From a virus: DNA of 50,205 bases. The stretch is from positions 1 through 50,205 of the IMG/VR virus record IMGVR_UViG_3300023115_000032. One strand, 5' to 3'. Shown in pieces: positions 1 through 7,980 of the stretch; the stretch's first letter is position 1, and every line of letters begins with the position of its first letter. Below the pieces are notes generated by a model that was not told the origin of the DNA, searched no databases, and saw only the letters and a list, made by a program, of their open reading frames with translations. Position numbers and translations under genes: made by a program.

Positions 1-447
1 ATTGTCCTGTTGATTATATTCTTGCTGTCCCAGTCCTCCAGGTTTTACATCTTGATCATATCCACTCTTAACTTCAAATCTTCCAGATCCATACTTAACT
101 CCAGAAGTTCTTCCCAGAACATTGGTGATCATTGGAATTTGTCTTTTATCGCCATCCAAAAATCTACCGAGAACAACATCACCTGGAGATATTTTTGGTG
201 TTCTCAATCTCCCAGCAGCACCAGAACCATCACAAGTTCCGAGAGCACATATGGCATATGTAATTTCTTCGTCTTTGATTGATTGATCGACTGGATGATG
301 GCCCATTATGGCAACTCTATACCTCCACCCCCATCCAGCAAGACCTGATAATTGATCTTTTTGAGAGTCTCCAGATAGAACAATGCCAAGGAACTCATTA
401 GTTCCAGCACCGTAAAAATTTAGACTAGAAGATGAAAAAGCGTCCAT
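1..447 (-). CDS. 5: gp5-like baseplate hub protein, N-terminal 149 codons (runs off the left edge)
   Basis: The frame stays open from the ATG at 447 to base 1, so the C-terminus lies outside the window. The start overlaps the stop of the gp27-like gene as TAATG. After about 40 residues comes a beta-rich stretch (WGWRYRVAIMGHHP, then SPGDVVLGRFLDGDKRQIPM) that resembles the OB-fold at the N-terminus of T4 gp5, the central spike protein that sits on the gp27 trimer. Position directly after the gp27-like gene supports this. Whether the T4 lysozyme domain and C-terminal beta-helix are present cannot be seen. The assignment rests on fold pattern and gene order. Confidence 0.65.
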   Translation of the reverse strand, partial: MDAFSSSSLNFYGAGTNEFLGIVLSGDSQKDQLSGLAGWGWRYRVAIMGHHPVDQSIKDEEITYAICALGTCDGSGAAGRLRTPKISPGDVVLGRFLDGDKRQIPMITNVLGRTSGVKYGSGRFEVKSGYDQDVKPGGLGQQEYNQQDN

Positions 448-1772
448 TAGCTATTTTTAGTAAAATGTAATCCGTATGAATCTCTAATTAAAACAATAGA
501 TGTAACTGATTTGTTTGGTTCAAAGTGATGGCAAAGACTTTTTATTATATATTCTCCACTCTGACGTTCATCCACACCTTGTTCTTTGTTCGTTGATGTA
601 CTCTCCACATTCATTTTAATTTTTCTTCCTGCTTCAAGATCCAAATTACAAGGAACAGAAATAGAATGAGATTGGGAGAACATTACATTATATCTTGTTG
701 TTCCGGCGGCATAGTATAGTTCTGGACTATTATTAATTCCCAAATTTGCCTCATCAGCACCAACATCTAGAATGGCAGTTTGAACTCTGTGATATCTCTT
801 TCCAGCATTGAAGTCTGACGCTAATATTCCAGGAAACTTTGGTTTCTTAGCAATAGAAGAAAACTTTGGATCATTAACTACAGAAATATCAATCTCTTTA
901 AACTGTAGGTTTGATGGATTAAAGAAAATATTTTTAGTAGCATATACACCAGATCTGATTTGTGACAACAAACTTTGGTCTTTCGTTGTTGTAAGAGACG
1001 ATACTTTAAAATTATTACTGGAGTTTTTTAATTCAACAGAAGATTGTACGGCACCATTGTAATTATATTCATTTCCATATCTCTGCTGTTTTAGCAACTT
1101 ATCAGCAGAAACATAATGAAACTTCGACTTAGTTTCATAGATGAAATATCCAGGATTTGATACGCTAGAAGGAACCGTTGCCTTTGCCAACATAAACAAA
1201 ATATCAAATGGTCTCTTATTCATACCAGTAAATGAATATGAATTTGCCGAAGGATCTAGGTCAATTTTGTTTTTGTCAATAGTAAGAACTTCTGTGAGAA
1301 TTTTTTGAACAGAGTCTGTAATTTTCCCTTTGTAGTGTTTTGTGATTCTTGTAGTTTCATTCAACCACCCAATGCGAGAAATAAATTTAAGAATTATTGT
1401 TTCACTTGTAGAACTTTTATCAAGAATACTCACATCTGTAACATAAAGTCTCTTAAATGGGTCGGTTGAAAAGTCTAGAAGATTAGTCTCATTACCAACA
1501 CCCGCCCTAATCTTTGCTGTAATTACACATCCAGCACTAAGTGGTAAGAAGTTATAAAGAGATCCACTTCTCTGTTGATTATCTTCTGTGGATTTGGCAG
1601 CATCAATCGTGCTTACAATAACAACATTTCCAGTAATGTAAGGCGAGAGGATAGTTTCATAATAGTCGAATCTTGTAACTCTAAACTTACCACTATAAGC
1701 ATCCACAGCATTAGAACCATCCTGTGAGATTATCTTGAATTCTTCGTATTTAAAGTCTTGTGCTTCTAACAT
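447..1772 (-). CDS. 27: gp27-like baseplate hub subunit
   Basis: 441 aa, slightly longer than T4 gp27 (391 aa). In T4, gp27 is the trimeric hub torus linking the gp5 spike to the tail tube. Seen here: a soluble, beta-rich protein with no signal peptide. It has an early RVTRFDYYETILSPYITG stretch, a central segment (TDSVQKILTEVL) typical of hub proteins, and a C-terminal stretch ending in IVLIRDSYGL. It is TAATG-coupled both to the upstream M23-like gene and to the downstream gp5-like gene. The hub call relies mainly on size and synteny with the gp26/gp51 and gp5 homologues. Confidence 0.7.
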   Translation of the reverse strand: MLEAQDFKYEEFKIISQDGSNAVDAYSGKFRVTRFDYYETILSPYITGNVVIVSTIDAAKSTEDNQQRSGSLYNFLPLSAGCVITAKIRAGVGNETNLLDFSTDPFKRLYVTDVSILDKSSTSETIILKFISRIGWLNETTRITKHYKGKITDSVQKILTEVLTIDKNKIDLDPSANSYSFTGMNKRPFDILFMLAKATVPSSVSNPGYFIYETKSKFHYVSADKLLKQQRYGNEYNYNGAVQSSVELKNSSNNFKVSSLTTTKDQSLLSQIRSGVYATKNIFFNPSNLQFKEIDISVVNDPKFSSIAKKPKFPGILASDFNAGKRYHRVQTAILDVGADEANLGINNSPELYYAAGTTRYNVMFSQSHSISVPCNLDLEAGRKIKMNVESTSTNKEQGVDERQSGEYIIKSLCHHFEPNKSVTSIVLIRDSYGLHFTKNS

Positions 1773-3370
1773 TATGGTATATTGTTAAGTGAGAATGCTG
1801 ATCTTGGTTTTGTAATGTCAAATAAAACAGGAACCTGAGTTGGTGATGCGTTACCAGAACTGATAGGAGTAGATGGTGCTTGTGTCACAATAGGTAATAA
1901 TAAAAGTTTAGTTTGTGAGTCATCTACTGAGGTATCTATACTAAGTGGTTTCTTTTCAAGTCCTTTAAGTATGGCAAGTGTTTTCTTAGCTTCTCTTTCT
2001 TGTTTTTTCCTCTCTGCTATTTTTTCTTGCTGTCTCTTTAGTAAAGAAGTTTCATCATCTGGACCAGAATTTAAATGGTTCAATGTATATTGAACACCAT
2101 TGGATTCGATAATAACTCTATTGCCATATCCATCACCACGATTTGGAATAAATTGAACATACTTCAGTCCACCTTGTAGTGTTATCTTTTGATCTGGATC
2201 TCCAGCATAATCTTCTCCTCGGTGCATACTACCCCATCTCATCCCAATACCAGAGGTAAATCTCAATCTTTGTGTCATTGGAATGCCACTTACAAGAATA
2301 TTATTCTTAACAGAGTCTGGTATAGACGCTCCTGGATTTGTGTAATTCTCAATATGAATATGAGATCCACCAGGTCCTGCTGGCACCGTTTTTCCAGTGT
2401 ATCCAACAGATCCAATTACTTCATCCGATCTTACAGCAACTGGTGTTAGATCCGATGCTGGTCTTGTTTTTGGACCTTCTCCTGGGGTTTCATTTGGTCT
2501 TTCGTTACCATCTCCACCAAATTTTTTAATAGTTTTTAGAGTTTTGACAATATCTTCAAACTTACTCATATTCTTATCATATAAATCAGTAGTTTCCTTG
2601 TTCTGTTCGGAAGTCTTAGAGAAAAGTTTTACTGGATTTGTTTTTTCATTACCAATTGTTGTTCTCTTTGGTTGTTGATTTGCCTGAGACTGTTTATTAA
2701 CTGCTCCACCTTTGTTTCTCTTTTGTATTTTTGGAATACTACCTTCTGATGAACTTTGTGGTGGAGATATCTGTGGAGATGCTTGTGGAGTTTGTTGTGG
2801 GAACATATTCCCTGGTGCCATTGGAGCAAAAGGTATCTCTGGAATAACGATACCATCAGCATCAATCTCACCATCTAATCCACGTAGTTCTTTTTCTGAT
2901 TGTTGTATATTTTTCTTAGCATCGTCTGGTTTGAAAAGAGAAGATATACTGTTATAGACTGATCCTATTCCACTTGCTATTACTCCAAGTGCCTTAACAG
3001 TTCCAACAACAAATGGTCCAACAGTTTTTATAAAAGAGGATACTTTTTCAATAATTATAGGTAACTTATCAACCAGAAATCCAAGAACAAGATAACCAAA
3101 GAAGTTTATAATACGATCTTTGATGCTCATCACCATTCCACCAACACCCGATAGAATTTTTTTACCAAATCCCATTCCTGGTTTAATTTTTGTTTCTGCC
3201 TTTTGCTCTGCCTCTGCTCTTCTTCTGTCCTGAACTTCCTTACTAATTAATGCTGTTTTTTTAGAGTCAATTCTTCTAACTTGAGTATTAGATTTGATAA
3301 GAAAACTTTTAATGTTAGTGACATTAAGTTTTAAATTTTCTATTTGAGTTGTGGTGTTTAGTTCTTCCAT
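1772..3370 (-). CDS. Tail structural protein with hydrophobic segment and M23-like peptidase motifs in permuted order
   Basis: 532 aa. Residues 1-65 are charged and helical. Residues 67-147 form a hydrophobic, glycine-containing stretch (FFGYLVLGFLV), like the neighbouring tape-measure-like protein. Residues 150-320 are Pro/Gln-rich linker. Residues 319-435 carry zinc-peptidase M23 signatures: GSVGYTG followed by HIHIE (H337, H339), then MRWGSMHRGEDYAG (H383, D387), GYGNRVIIE and YTLNHLNS (H432). A charged coiled coil follows (about 440-470). In M23 enzymes such as LytM the H-x3-D segment comes first and HxH last, so the order here looks circularly permuted. Likely role: peptidoglycan cleavage during DNA injection, as part of the hub or tail tip. 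It sits where T4 has genes 28/29. The peptidase call is an inference from motifs. Confidence 0.6.
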   Translation of the reverse strand: MEELNTTTQIENLKLNVTNIKSFLIKSNTQVRRIDSKKTALISKEVQDRRRAEAEQKAETKIKPGMGFGKKILSGVGGMVMSIKDRIINFFGYLVLGFLVDKLPIIIEKVSSFIKTVGPFVVGTVKALGVIASGIGSVYNSISSLFKPDDAKKNIQQSEKELRGLDGEIDADGIVIPEIPFAPMAPGNMFPQQTPQASPQISPPQSSSEGSIPKIQKRNKGGAVNKQSQANQQPKRTTIGNEKTNPVKLFSKTSEQNKETTDLYDKNMSKFEDIVKTLKTIKKFGGDGNERPNETPGEGPKTRPASDLTPVAVRSDEVIGSVGYTGKTVPAGPGGSHIHIENYTNPGASIPDSVKNNILVSGIPMTQRLRFTSGIGMRWGSMHRGEDYAGDPDQKITLQGGLKYVQFIPNRGDGYGNRVIIESNGVQYTLNHLNSGPDDETSLLKRQQEKIAERKKQEREAKKTLAILKGLEKKPLSIDTSVDDSQTKLLLLPIVTQAPSTPISSGNASPTQVPVLFDITKPRSAFSLNNIP

Positions 3371-3373
3371 TTA

Positions 3374-5269
3374 TCAACTCCCATATATTCCAAGTTCCAT
3401 CATCGCATAAGCAACGTAGAAGTTTGATGGGTCTTCAGCATCAACCATTGGCATTGAACTACCTCTAGATGGTGGAGTTGCCATAGTTCCAGAAGGTGTC
3501 ATAGTTTGATTTCCGCCACCCATGTTCATTGGTGGAAGAACCGCCAATGATGATCCCGATGAAGGTCTTCTCAGATCTTTGGTTGCTCTTCTTGGTTGCT
3601 TCAAATTAACACTAATTTGTCCAACAACTCCAGCAGAATTCATTTCAATTCCAGATTGAGCAGAACCCATTAGGTTGCCAACTTTTAGTTTCGGCATTGA
3701 GCGAAGATCACCACCACCATATATTCTTTGATATAAAGCAGGATCAGACTCTTTCAATTTCATCTTTTTAACAAAATCATCATAATCTTTCAAAGTGGTT
3801 TCAAACTTTTCATTTGCTGCTTTGAATATTTCATTATTTTCTTCTTGCTTCTTAAGGGCACCAATCATCATAGTATAAAGTTGTCCACCATTATAAATGA
3901 CATCATCAATGAATGGTCCAAATTTTTTGCTTTCATCTCTTGGAACAACCTTTTCTCCAGGAGTTGCCAAAAGTGGGACAATATCTCTATTCACATTTGG
4001 TCCAGGAACTGTTCCACCTCTATTCATTTCTAAACCAGAATTTTCTTGTTCTTCACCACCACCACCAGTCAACATGTCATAAACAGTACCACCAAGTAAG
4101 TCACCAACAAGACTACCAAGTAATGTACCAACTCCAGGAATAGGTATAAATGATCCTAACGCGCCACCTAACATGGCTCCAATAGACTTTGCTGCTGCTC
4201 TTCCAATAGGTTCTCCTAAAGCTAATGAAACAGCAAAATCAATTAGTGCTCCAAAAAAAGGTATTCTCTTAAGTAATGGTCTTAATAGTTTTCCAAGACC
4301 TTTGGCACCAGGACCCATGCCCATAGATTTCATCATTCCTGATCCAAGTCTTTTTAAACCTACATCAGCACGCTGGAGTCCTTTTGCTAATGGATTTTTT
4401 GATCTTGTTACAACATCTAAATCTATTTTTTTCCGTGCGCCACCACCATCAAATTGAGCAGGTCCTGTTCTTCCACCAGTTCCAGTATAAAAAGATCTAG
4501 TTTCTCTACCTATTGTTACACCCCTTCTTCCACCCGAGGCATTTCGAAATAATCCACCACCAGTTCCGCCAGTTCCGCCAGTTCCACCAAAACCACGCCC
4601 AGTCGCAAATCTAGAAATACCACGGAGAAGACGGTAAAGACGTGTAATCTTTCTAACAACTCTAAGAACAAGAACACCACCAATAACCATCAAAATGGTA
4701 TTGGCATGTTTTGATAGGAAATCAAAAAATCCTTGTATCTTTTCTATACTACCTGGTTTGCTTAACCACTTCAGTCCCTGGTTGATTAAAAATCCACCAA
4801 CCAGTGCTCCAAAGAACTGAAGTATTCTGTCGAATATATTCTTTGTTGGAGCAATAATTTTATCTACAGTTTTACCAATCTTTGATCCAAGTTTATTGAC
4901 AGTCTCTGCGCCTTCTTCTGCCTTACCTCTTTTTCTCTTATCGGTGGCACTTCTTATTTTCTTTACTTCATCTTCTTCTTTTGCTATTCTATAAGCAAAA
5001 TCCAAAGAAAGTTGTTTTTGAATTTCTACAAGAATATTATTAGTCTCTACTAAAGTCTGTTCTATAGGAGCAGACTCTTTCTTTAAGTATTTTGGATCTA
5101 CATAACTAGCGCGAGCACCAATCTGCATTCCCTTTGGAATTTTGATTGTAGTCGATTTACCTACCAGTGGTGACTCGCCACGAAATATTGAGGAAGAAAC
5201 CGTTGTTTTTCCTAACTTAGGTTTTGCCTTTAGTGATGGTGCGGTAAATGCCTGACTACTAAATGCCAC
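3374..5269 (-). CDS. Tape-measure-like tail/baseplate protein
   Basis: 631 aa with a GTG start; the GTG overlaps the last codons of the gp51-like gene. Residues about 90-130 are charged. A hydrophobic stretch follows (FFGALVGGFLINQGL and ANTILMVIGGVLVLRVV), then a Gly/Arg-rich region, then a Gly/Ala-rich hydrophobic region around 330-395. Near residue 420, NRGGTVPGP...VPLLATPGEKV matches a motif common in phage tape-measure proteins (GGxVPG...VPxLLTPGE). The length is close to T4 gp29 (about 590 aa), which fits a contractile tail of about 100 nm. It shares hydrophobic architecture with the 532-aa protein downstream. The identification as gp29 equivalent is inferred from position and motif. 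Confidence 0.6.
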   Translation of the reverse strand: MAFSSQAFTAPSLKAKPKLGKTTVSSSIFRGESPLVGKSTTIKIPKGMQIGARASYVDPKYLKKESAPIEQTLVETNNILVEIQKQLSLDFAYRIAKEEDEVKKIRSATDKRKRGKAEEGAETVNKLGSKIGKTVDKIIAPTKNIFDRILQFFGALVGGFLINQGLKWLSKPGSIEKIQGFFDFLSKHANTILMVIGGVLVLRVVRKITRLYRLLRGISRFATGRGFGGTGGTGGTGGGLFRNASGGRRGVTIGRETRSFYTGTGGRTGPAQFDGGGARKKIDLDVVTRSKNPLAKGLQRADVGLKRLGSGMMKSMGMGPGAKGLGKLLRPLLKRIPFFGALIDFAVSLALGEPIGRAAAKSIGAMLGGALGSFIPIPGVGTLLGSLVGDLLGGTVYDMLTGGGGEEQENSGLEMNRGGTVPGPNVNRDIVPLLATPGEKVVPRDESKKFGPFIDDVIYNGGQLYTMMIGALKKQEENNEIFKAANEKFETTLKDYDDFVKKMKLKESDPALYQRIYGGGDLRSMPKLKVGNLMGSAQSGIEMNSAGVVGQISVNLKQPRRATKDLRRPSSGSSLAVLPPMNMGGGNQTMTPSGTMATPPSRGSSMPMVDAEDPSNFYVAYAMMELGIYGS

Positions 5270-5435
5270 TCTGCTGCTGTTTTAGATTTTCTTCTTCAAT
5301 GTACTGTTGGAGAAGAGTAACATAAATTTCTCTCTCCCACGGTATCATATTTTCAATCTCCGTCAAACTATATTTATGGTGCTGAATGAGAGCAAAATTT
5401 GTTCTATAGTAGTTTTCCAGGCTTTCATGCGCCAT
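5259..5435 (-). CDS. 51: gp51-like baseplate hub assembly protein (58 aa)
   Basis: 58 aa, starting MAHESLENYYRTNFALIQHH and containing MIPWEREIYVTLLQQYIEE. It begins 2 bp after the gp26 stop and overlaps the downstream GTG start. In T4 gene 51 follows gene 26 and its product is needed for hub assembly, but T4 gp51 is far longer (249 aa). The small size, the PWER motif and the location before a tape-measure-like gene resemble the downstream half of G/GT-type tail assembly chaperones. This reading frame is open back through a T6 run at the end of gp26, so it may be made mostly as a -1 frameshift product. The T4 name is by synteny. Confidence 0.65.
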   Translation of the reverse strand: MAHESLENYYRTNFALIQHHKYSLTEIENMIPWEREIYVTLLQQYIEEENLKQQQSGI

Positions 5436-5437
5436 CG

Positions 5438-6160
5438 CTAGCTGAAAAAACTTGCTAACCCTTCTAGAACCACTTCACTTTCAACACCTGTCTCTGGATT
5501 TTTAACTTTAACAGTATGTGTAAGTTTTGGCATCGTATTGAAGAACTCTTCAATATCCTTGAACTGTTTGGTGTTCATCTGTTCGATAAAATCTCTCAGT
5601 TCTTTCTTAGTACAGTCAGAAGCACTCCAAGACTCATCTTCTGTGAATACTTGACCAATACAAGCAACAATAACTTCAAGTGATTTGTCAACATCACTTC
5701 CAGTCTCATTATACTCGAAGTTGTTCTCAACGAACTGTGCAAGAGAAGGATATTTCATTTGGATTGAAAGATTATCATCCAATTTAACAACATTTGAATG
5801 TTTTGGATCCTTTTCAACTTTAATGGCATCCAAATCAATTTCAACTTTTACTTTAGTTACATTATCATCTGGGCAGGTAATATTAACTTCTACTGTTTCA
5901 CCAACAGAACGAGCACGAATATTCAGGAAGAGATACTCGATATCAAATGTTGAAAGATCATCAACTTTTACACCGCGTGTGCTAATACAATCAGTGATAA
6001 CTGTTTTAATAGCACTTGAGATTTGTTTCATATTCTCAGACTCAAGTGCCATGATGAGAATTTTTTCTTCTCTTACAAGAAAGGGACGATACTTAATTTT
6101 CTTTCCAGTAGAAGGCAATTCCAACTCATATGTTGGCGTAGAGATCTTTGGTAATGGCAT
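5438..6160 (-). CDS. 26: gp26-like baseplate hub protein / tail assembly chaperone
   Basis: 240 aa (T4 gp26: 208 aa), recognised as the T4-type baseplate protein family. It has the N-terminal LELPSTGKKIKYRPFLVREE stretch, then ALESENMKQISSAIKTVITDC and a conserved helical C-terminal half. It acts in assembly of the baseplate hub in the host cytoplasm. It is the first gene of the leftward gp26-gp51-tape measure block after gp54, with a late-type element (AATAAATA) about 30 bp upstream at 6189-6196. The last residues are coded by AGT TTT TTC AGC TAG, a possible frameshift site into gp51. Confidence 0.8.
   Translation of the reverse strand: MPLPKISTPTYELELPSTGKKIKYRPFLVREEKILIMALESENMKQISSAIKTVITDCISTRGVKVDDLSTFDIEYLFLNIRARSVGETVEVNITCPDDNVTKVKVEIDLDAIKVEKDPKHSNVVKLDDNLSIQMKYPSLAQFVENNFEYNETGSDVDKSLEVIVACIGQVFTEDESWSASDCTKKELRDFIEQMNTKQFKDIEEFFNTMPKLTHTVKVKNPETGVESEVVLEGLASFFS
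5444..5450 (-). other. Candidate -1 ribosomal frameshift site (T TTTTTC) at the gp26/gp51 junction
   Basis: In the gp26 frame the last sense codons read AGT TTT TTC AGC before TAG. The heptamer T TTT TTC has the X XXY YYZ form of a -1 slippery site. Slipping by -1 gives TTT TTT CAG CTA GCG and enters the gp51-like frame just ahead of its ATG with no stop in between. The product would be a 300-aa gp26-gp51 fusion (239 + QLA + 58). Stimulatory RNA structure was not assessed. Confidence 0.5.
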
Positions 6161-6188
6161 AATAACCTATGATATTGTCAGTTGAAAT

Positions 6189-6196
6189 TATTTATT
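6189..6196 (-). promoter_or_regulatory. Late-type promoter element AATAAATA upstream of gp26
   Basis: On the minus strand AATAAATA lies about 30 bp before the gp26 start. It resembles the T4 late -10 element (TATAAATA) and recurs before other structural genes in this window. No -35 box is visible, as expected for late promoters. Confidence 0.5.
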
Positions 6197-6203
6197 ACTA
6201 TTT

Positions 6204-7088
6204 TTAAAGTCCCCTTGGACCAGTTACACTTTCTCTCAATTTTCTGTCTCTGGCAGCATTTATTTTTTGGGTAGATTGGATTGTTCCTCCTTTATAAGCA
6301 TCAAACCATTCTTGATCAGTTAAAAGTCCCTTGAATGGTCTCTCTACTGGTTCATTTGTTACTGGATTAATAGGCACATCTTGTGCTGGTGATGGTTCTG
6401 GTTGGACAGGAGTTTCTCCTTGTGTATTTGAAGATCCTACTCCCCTTCCTTGAAGGATAAGATACCTATCATAGGCAAAAGAAACTGTTACCTTTAAAGT
6501 ATCTGCTGGACCATAAGAAACAGGAATAGCAGACATTGATTTGGGAAAAGCATTAAAAAATTGATAAGTCAACATTGGAGATCCAGTTTTAGTAGTGTCT
6601 CTTTCAAACTTAGTAATATCAAACCCAGATTGACACTTATAACCTCCCTCTCCTTCTGGATAGTTAAATCTTCTATAGTATCGAGAATCAGTTTGCCCAA
6701 ATCTTTGTATATTATTACCAGAAATATAATCCATCCATCCTTCAAAAACTTTAATCATTTGATAATTTTTATCGACATAAAAAGTGAAATCACTGTCTAT
6801 GTAAAGTCTTGTATGGGCGAATTGTTGATTTACTCCATGAAAATTATCTTTTACTTCTGCTGTAGCAAATGAACTTGCTGGAAGTGTCGCATCAGCACAC
6901 ATTAAACCAGCCTGTTCTCTAATCCAATTAGATGGAACACCATACGTTTTACTAATATATTTTTTTACGACCTCAGGAATACCTCCAATATTAACTTGAT
7001 AATAATTGGTAAGAGATGGTTTAGCAATGTCCTTGGATTTAAGGACACTCATCTTAGGTTCTTGGACTACTGTCTTTGGCGATGCCAT
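6204..7088 (-). CDS. 54: gp54-like baseplate tail-tube junction protein
   Basis: 294 aa (T4 gp54: 320 aa). Residues 24-215 form a tail-tube-like beta protein: SLTNYYQVNIGGIPEVVKKY near the start, ADATLPASSFATAEV, a FTFYVDKNYQMIKVFEGWMD core, and a strand ending LKVTVSFAYDRYLI. This is the plan expected of gp19-like tube initiators. The C-terminal 75 residues are Pro/Glu-rich and low complexity. It is transcribed leftward, away from gp4 on the other strand, and shares the late-promoter inverted repeat at 7086-7131. In T4, gp54 binds the baseplate with gp48 to start tube polymerisation. Assignment to gp54 rather than another tube-like protein is by size and synteny. Confidence 0.65.
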   Translation of the reverse strand: MASPKTVVQEPKMSVLKSKDIAKPSLTNYYQVNIGGIPEVVKKYISKTYGVPSNWIREQAGLMCADATLPASSFATAEVKDNFHGVNQQFAHTRLYIDSDFTFYVDKNYQMIKVFEGWMDYISGNNIQRFGQTDSRYYRRFNYPEGEGGYKCQSGFDITKFERDTTKTGSPMLTYQFFNAFPKSMSAIPVSYGPADTLKVTVSFAYDRYLILQGRGVGSSNTQGETPVQPEPSPAQDVPINPVTNEPVERPFKGLLTDQEWFDAYKGGTIQSTQKINAARDRKLRESVTGPRGL

Positions 7089-7131
7089 CTAAATATCTCT
7101 AATGGAGCCTACATTATTAAGTATTTAGATG
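7086..7131. promoter_or_regulatory. Divergent late-type promoters in a perfect 10-bp inverted repeat
   Basis: CATCTAAATA at 7086-7095 and TATTTAGATG at 7122-7131 are exact reverse complements 26 bp apart. Each arm contains a CTAAATA(T/C) late-type element for one direction and the ATG of the gene going the other way. The + element (7089-7096) would serve gp4 and the minus element (7121-7128) gp54. The whole intergenic region is only 40 bp. Confidence 0.55.
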
Positions 7132-7566
7132 TCATATAAGGGAAAATTTCAACCATCATACCCACAGAAATACAAAGGTGACCCAACAAACATAATCTAT
7201 CGTTCTCTTTGGGAGCGAAAGTTTATGGTCTACTGTGATAAAAACCAAAACATTCTAGAGTGGGGTAGTGAAGAAATTGCCCTTCCATATCGTTCTCCCA
7301 TTGATAATAGAATTCACAGATACTTTCCTGACTTCTATATTAAGGTGCGAGAAACGAATGGTCAGATCAAGAAAATGATCATCGAGATCAAACCAAAGAA
7401 GCAAACAGTTGAACCAAAAGTTCAAAAGAAGAAAACAAAAGGATATATTTACGAAGTCTACGAGTATGCCAAGAACCAGGCAAAGTGGAAAGCAGCACGA
7501 GAATTCTGTAAAGATAGATTATGGGAGTTCAAAATCATCACAGAAGACGAACTAGGTATTAAGTAA
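7129..7566 (+). CDS. 4: gp4 head completion protein, TnsA/PD-(D/E)XK-like
   Basis: 145 aa, close to T4 gp4 (150 aa). It is the head completion protein added to DNA-filled capsids before tail joining. The sequence shows a nuclease-like pattern: RSLWERKFMVYCDKN, W45 with SEEIALPY, HRYFPDFYIK (P67-D68) and IIEIKPKK (E86-x-K88). This corresponds to a PD-...-ExK core of the TnsA type. It is first in the rightward set gp4 - unknown - gp48 - gp53 and its stop overlaps the next start. The divergent late-type element at 7089-7096 lies about 33 bp upstream. Confidence 0.8.
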   Translation: MSYKGKFQPSYPQKYKGDPTNIIYRSLWERKFMVYCDKNQNILEWGSEEIALPYRSPIDNRIHRYFPDFYIKVRETNGQIKKMIIEIKPKKQTVEPKVQKKKTKGYIYEVYEYAKNQAKWKAAREFCKDRLWEFKIITEDELGIK

Positions 7567-7967
7567 TGCCGAGAAAAACTCTTAAACAGAGAAAAGAAAA
7601 ATATCCAACAGAGAACGAAGTTAATCGAATTCGTTCCGTAATGGATAATATTATTGGTATGGAAGATCCTGATGACGTGATGATGGAACTTATGAGCACC
7701 ATACCCGAAAGTGGCAGAGCACCAAGTGCTGGAAAGTATTATGCCTTTGTTTATAATCCCAAGACTCCTAATATACTGTATGATCAAAATCCCCTAGTTG
7801 CCGTCACTGATGTATTCGAATGGGGATTTCGTGGTCTTAACTATCACTGGGGTCAAGTGCGCCAATACACTTGGAATGAAATCCCAGGACAGTTGTATGA
7901 AATCTATCCCGAAGAACTTGCCGATGCCAGAGAACTGCCTTTTATGAAACAGCGTCTAAATAGTTAG
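7566..7967 (+). CDS. Conserved cyanophage protein of unknown function between gp4 and gp48
   Basis: 133 aa. The N-terminus is basic (RKTLKQRKEKYP) and helical, followed by a compact aromatic-rich domain: KYYAFVYNPKTP, DVFEWGFRGLNYHWG, YTWNEIPGQLYEIYPEEL. There is no signal peptide or membrane segment and no catalytic motif that I recognise. Overlap with the gp4 stop and position directly before gp48 suggest a late structural or assembly role, perhaps in the neck or baseplate. I cannot name it further. Confidence 0.75.
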   Translation: MPRKTLKQRKEKYPTENEVNRIRSVMDNIIGMEDPDDVMMELMSTIPESGRAPSAGKYYAFVYNPKTPNILYDQNPLVAVTDVFEWGFRGLNYHWGQVRQYTWNEIPGQLYEIYPEELADARELPFMKQRLNS

Positions 7968-7980
7968 AAAAGTAGCCAAG

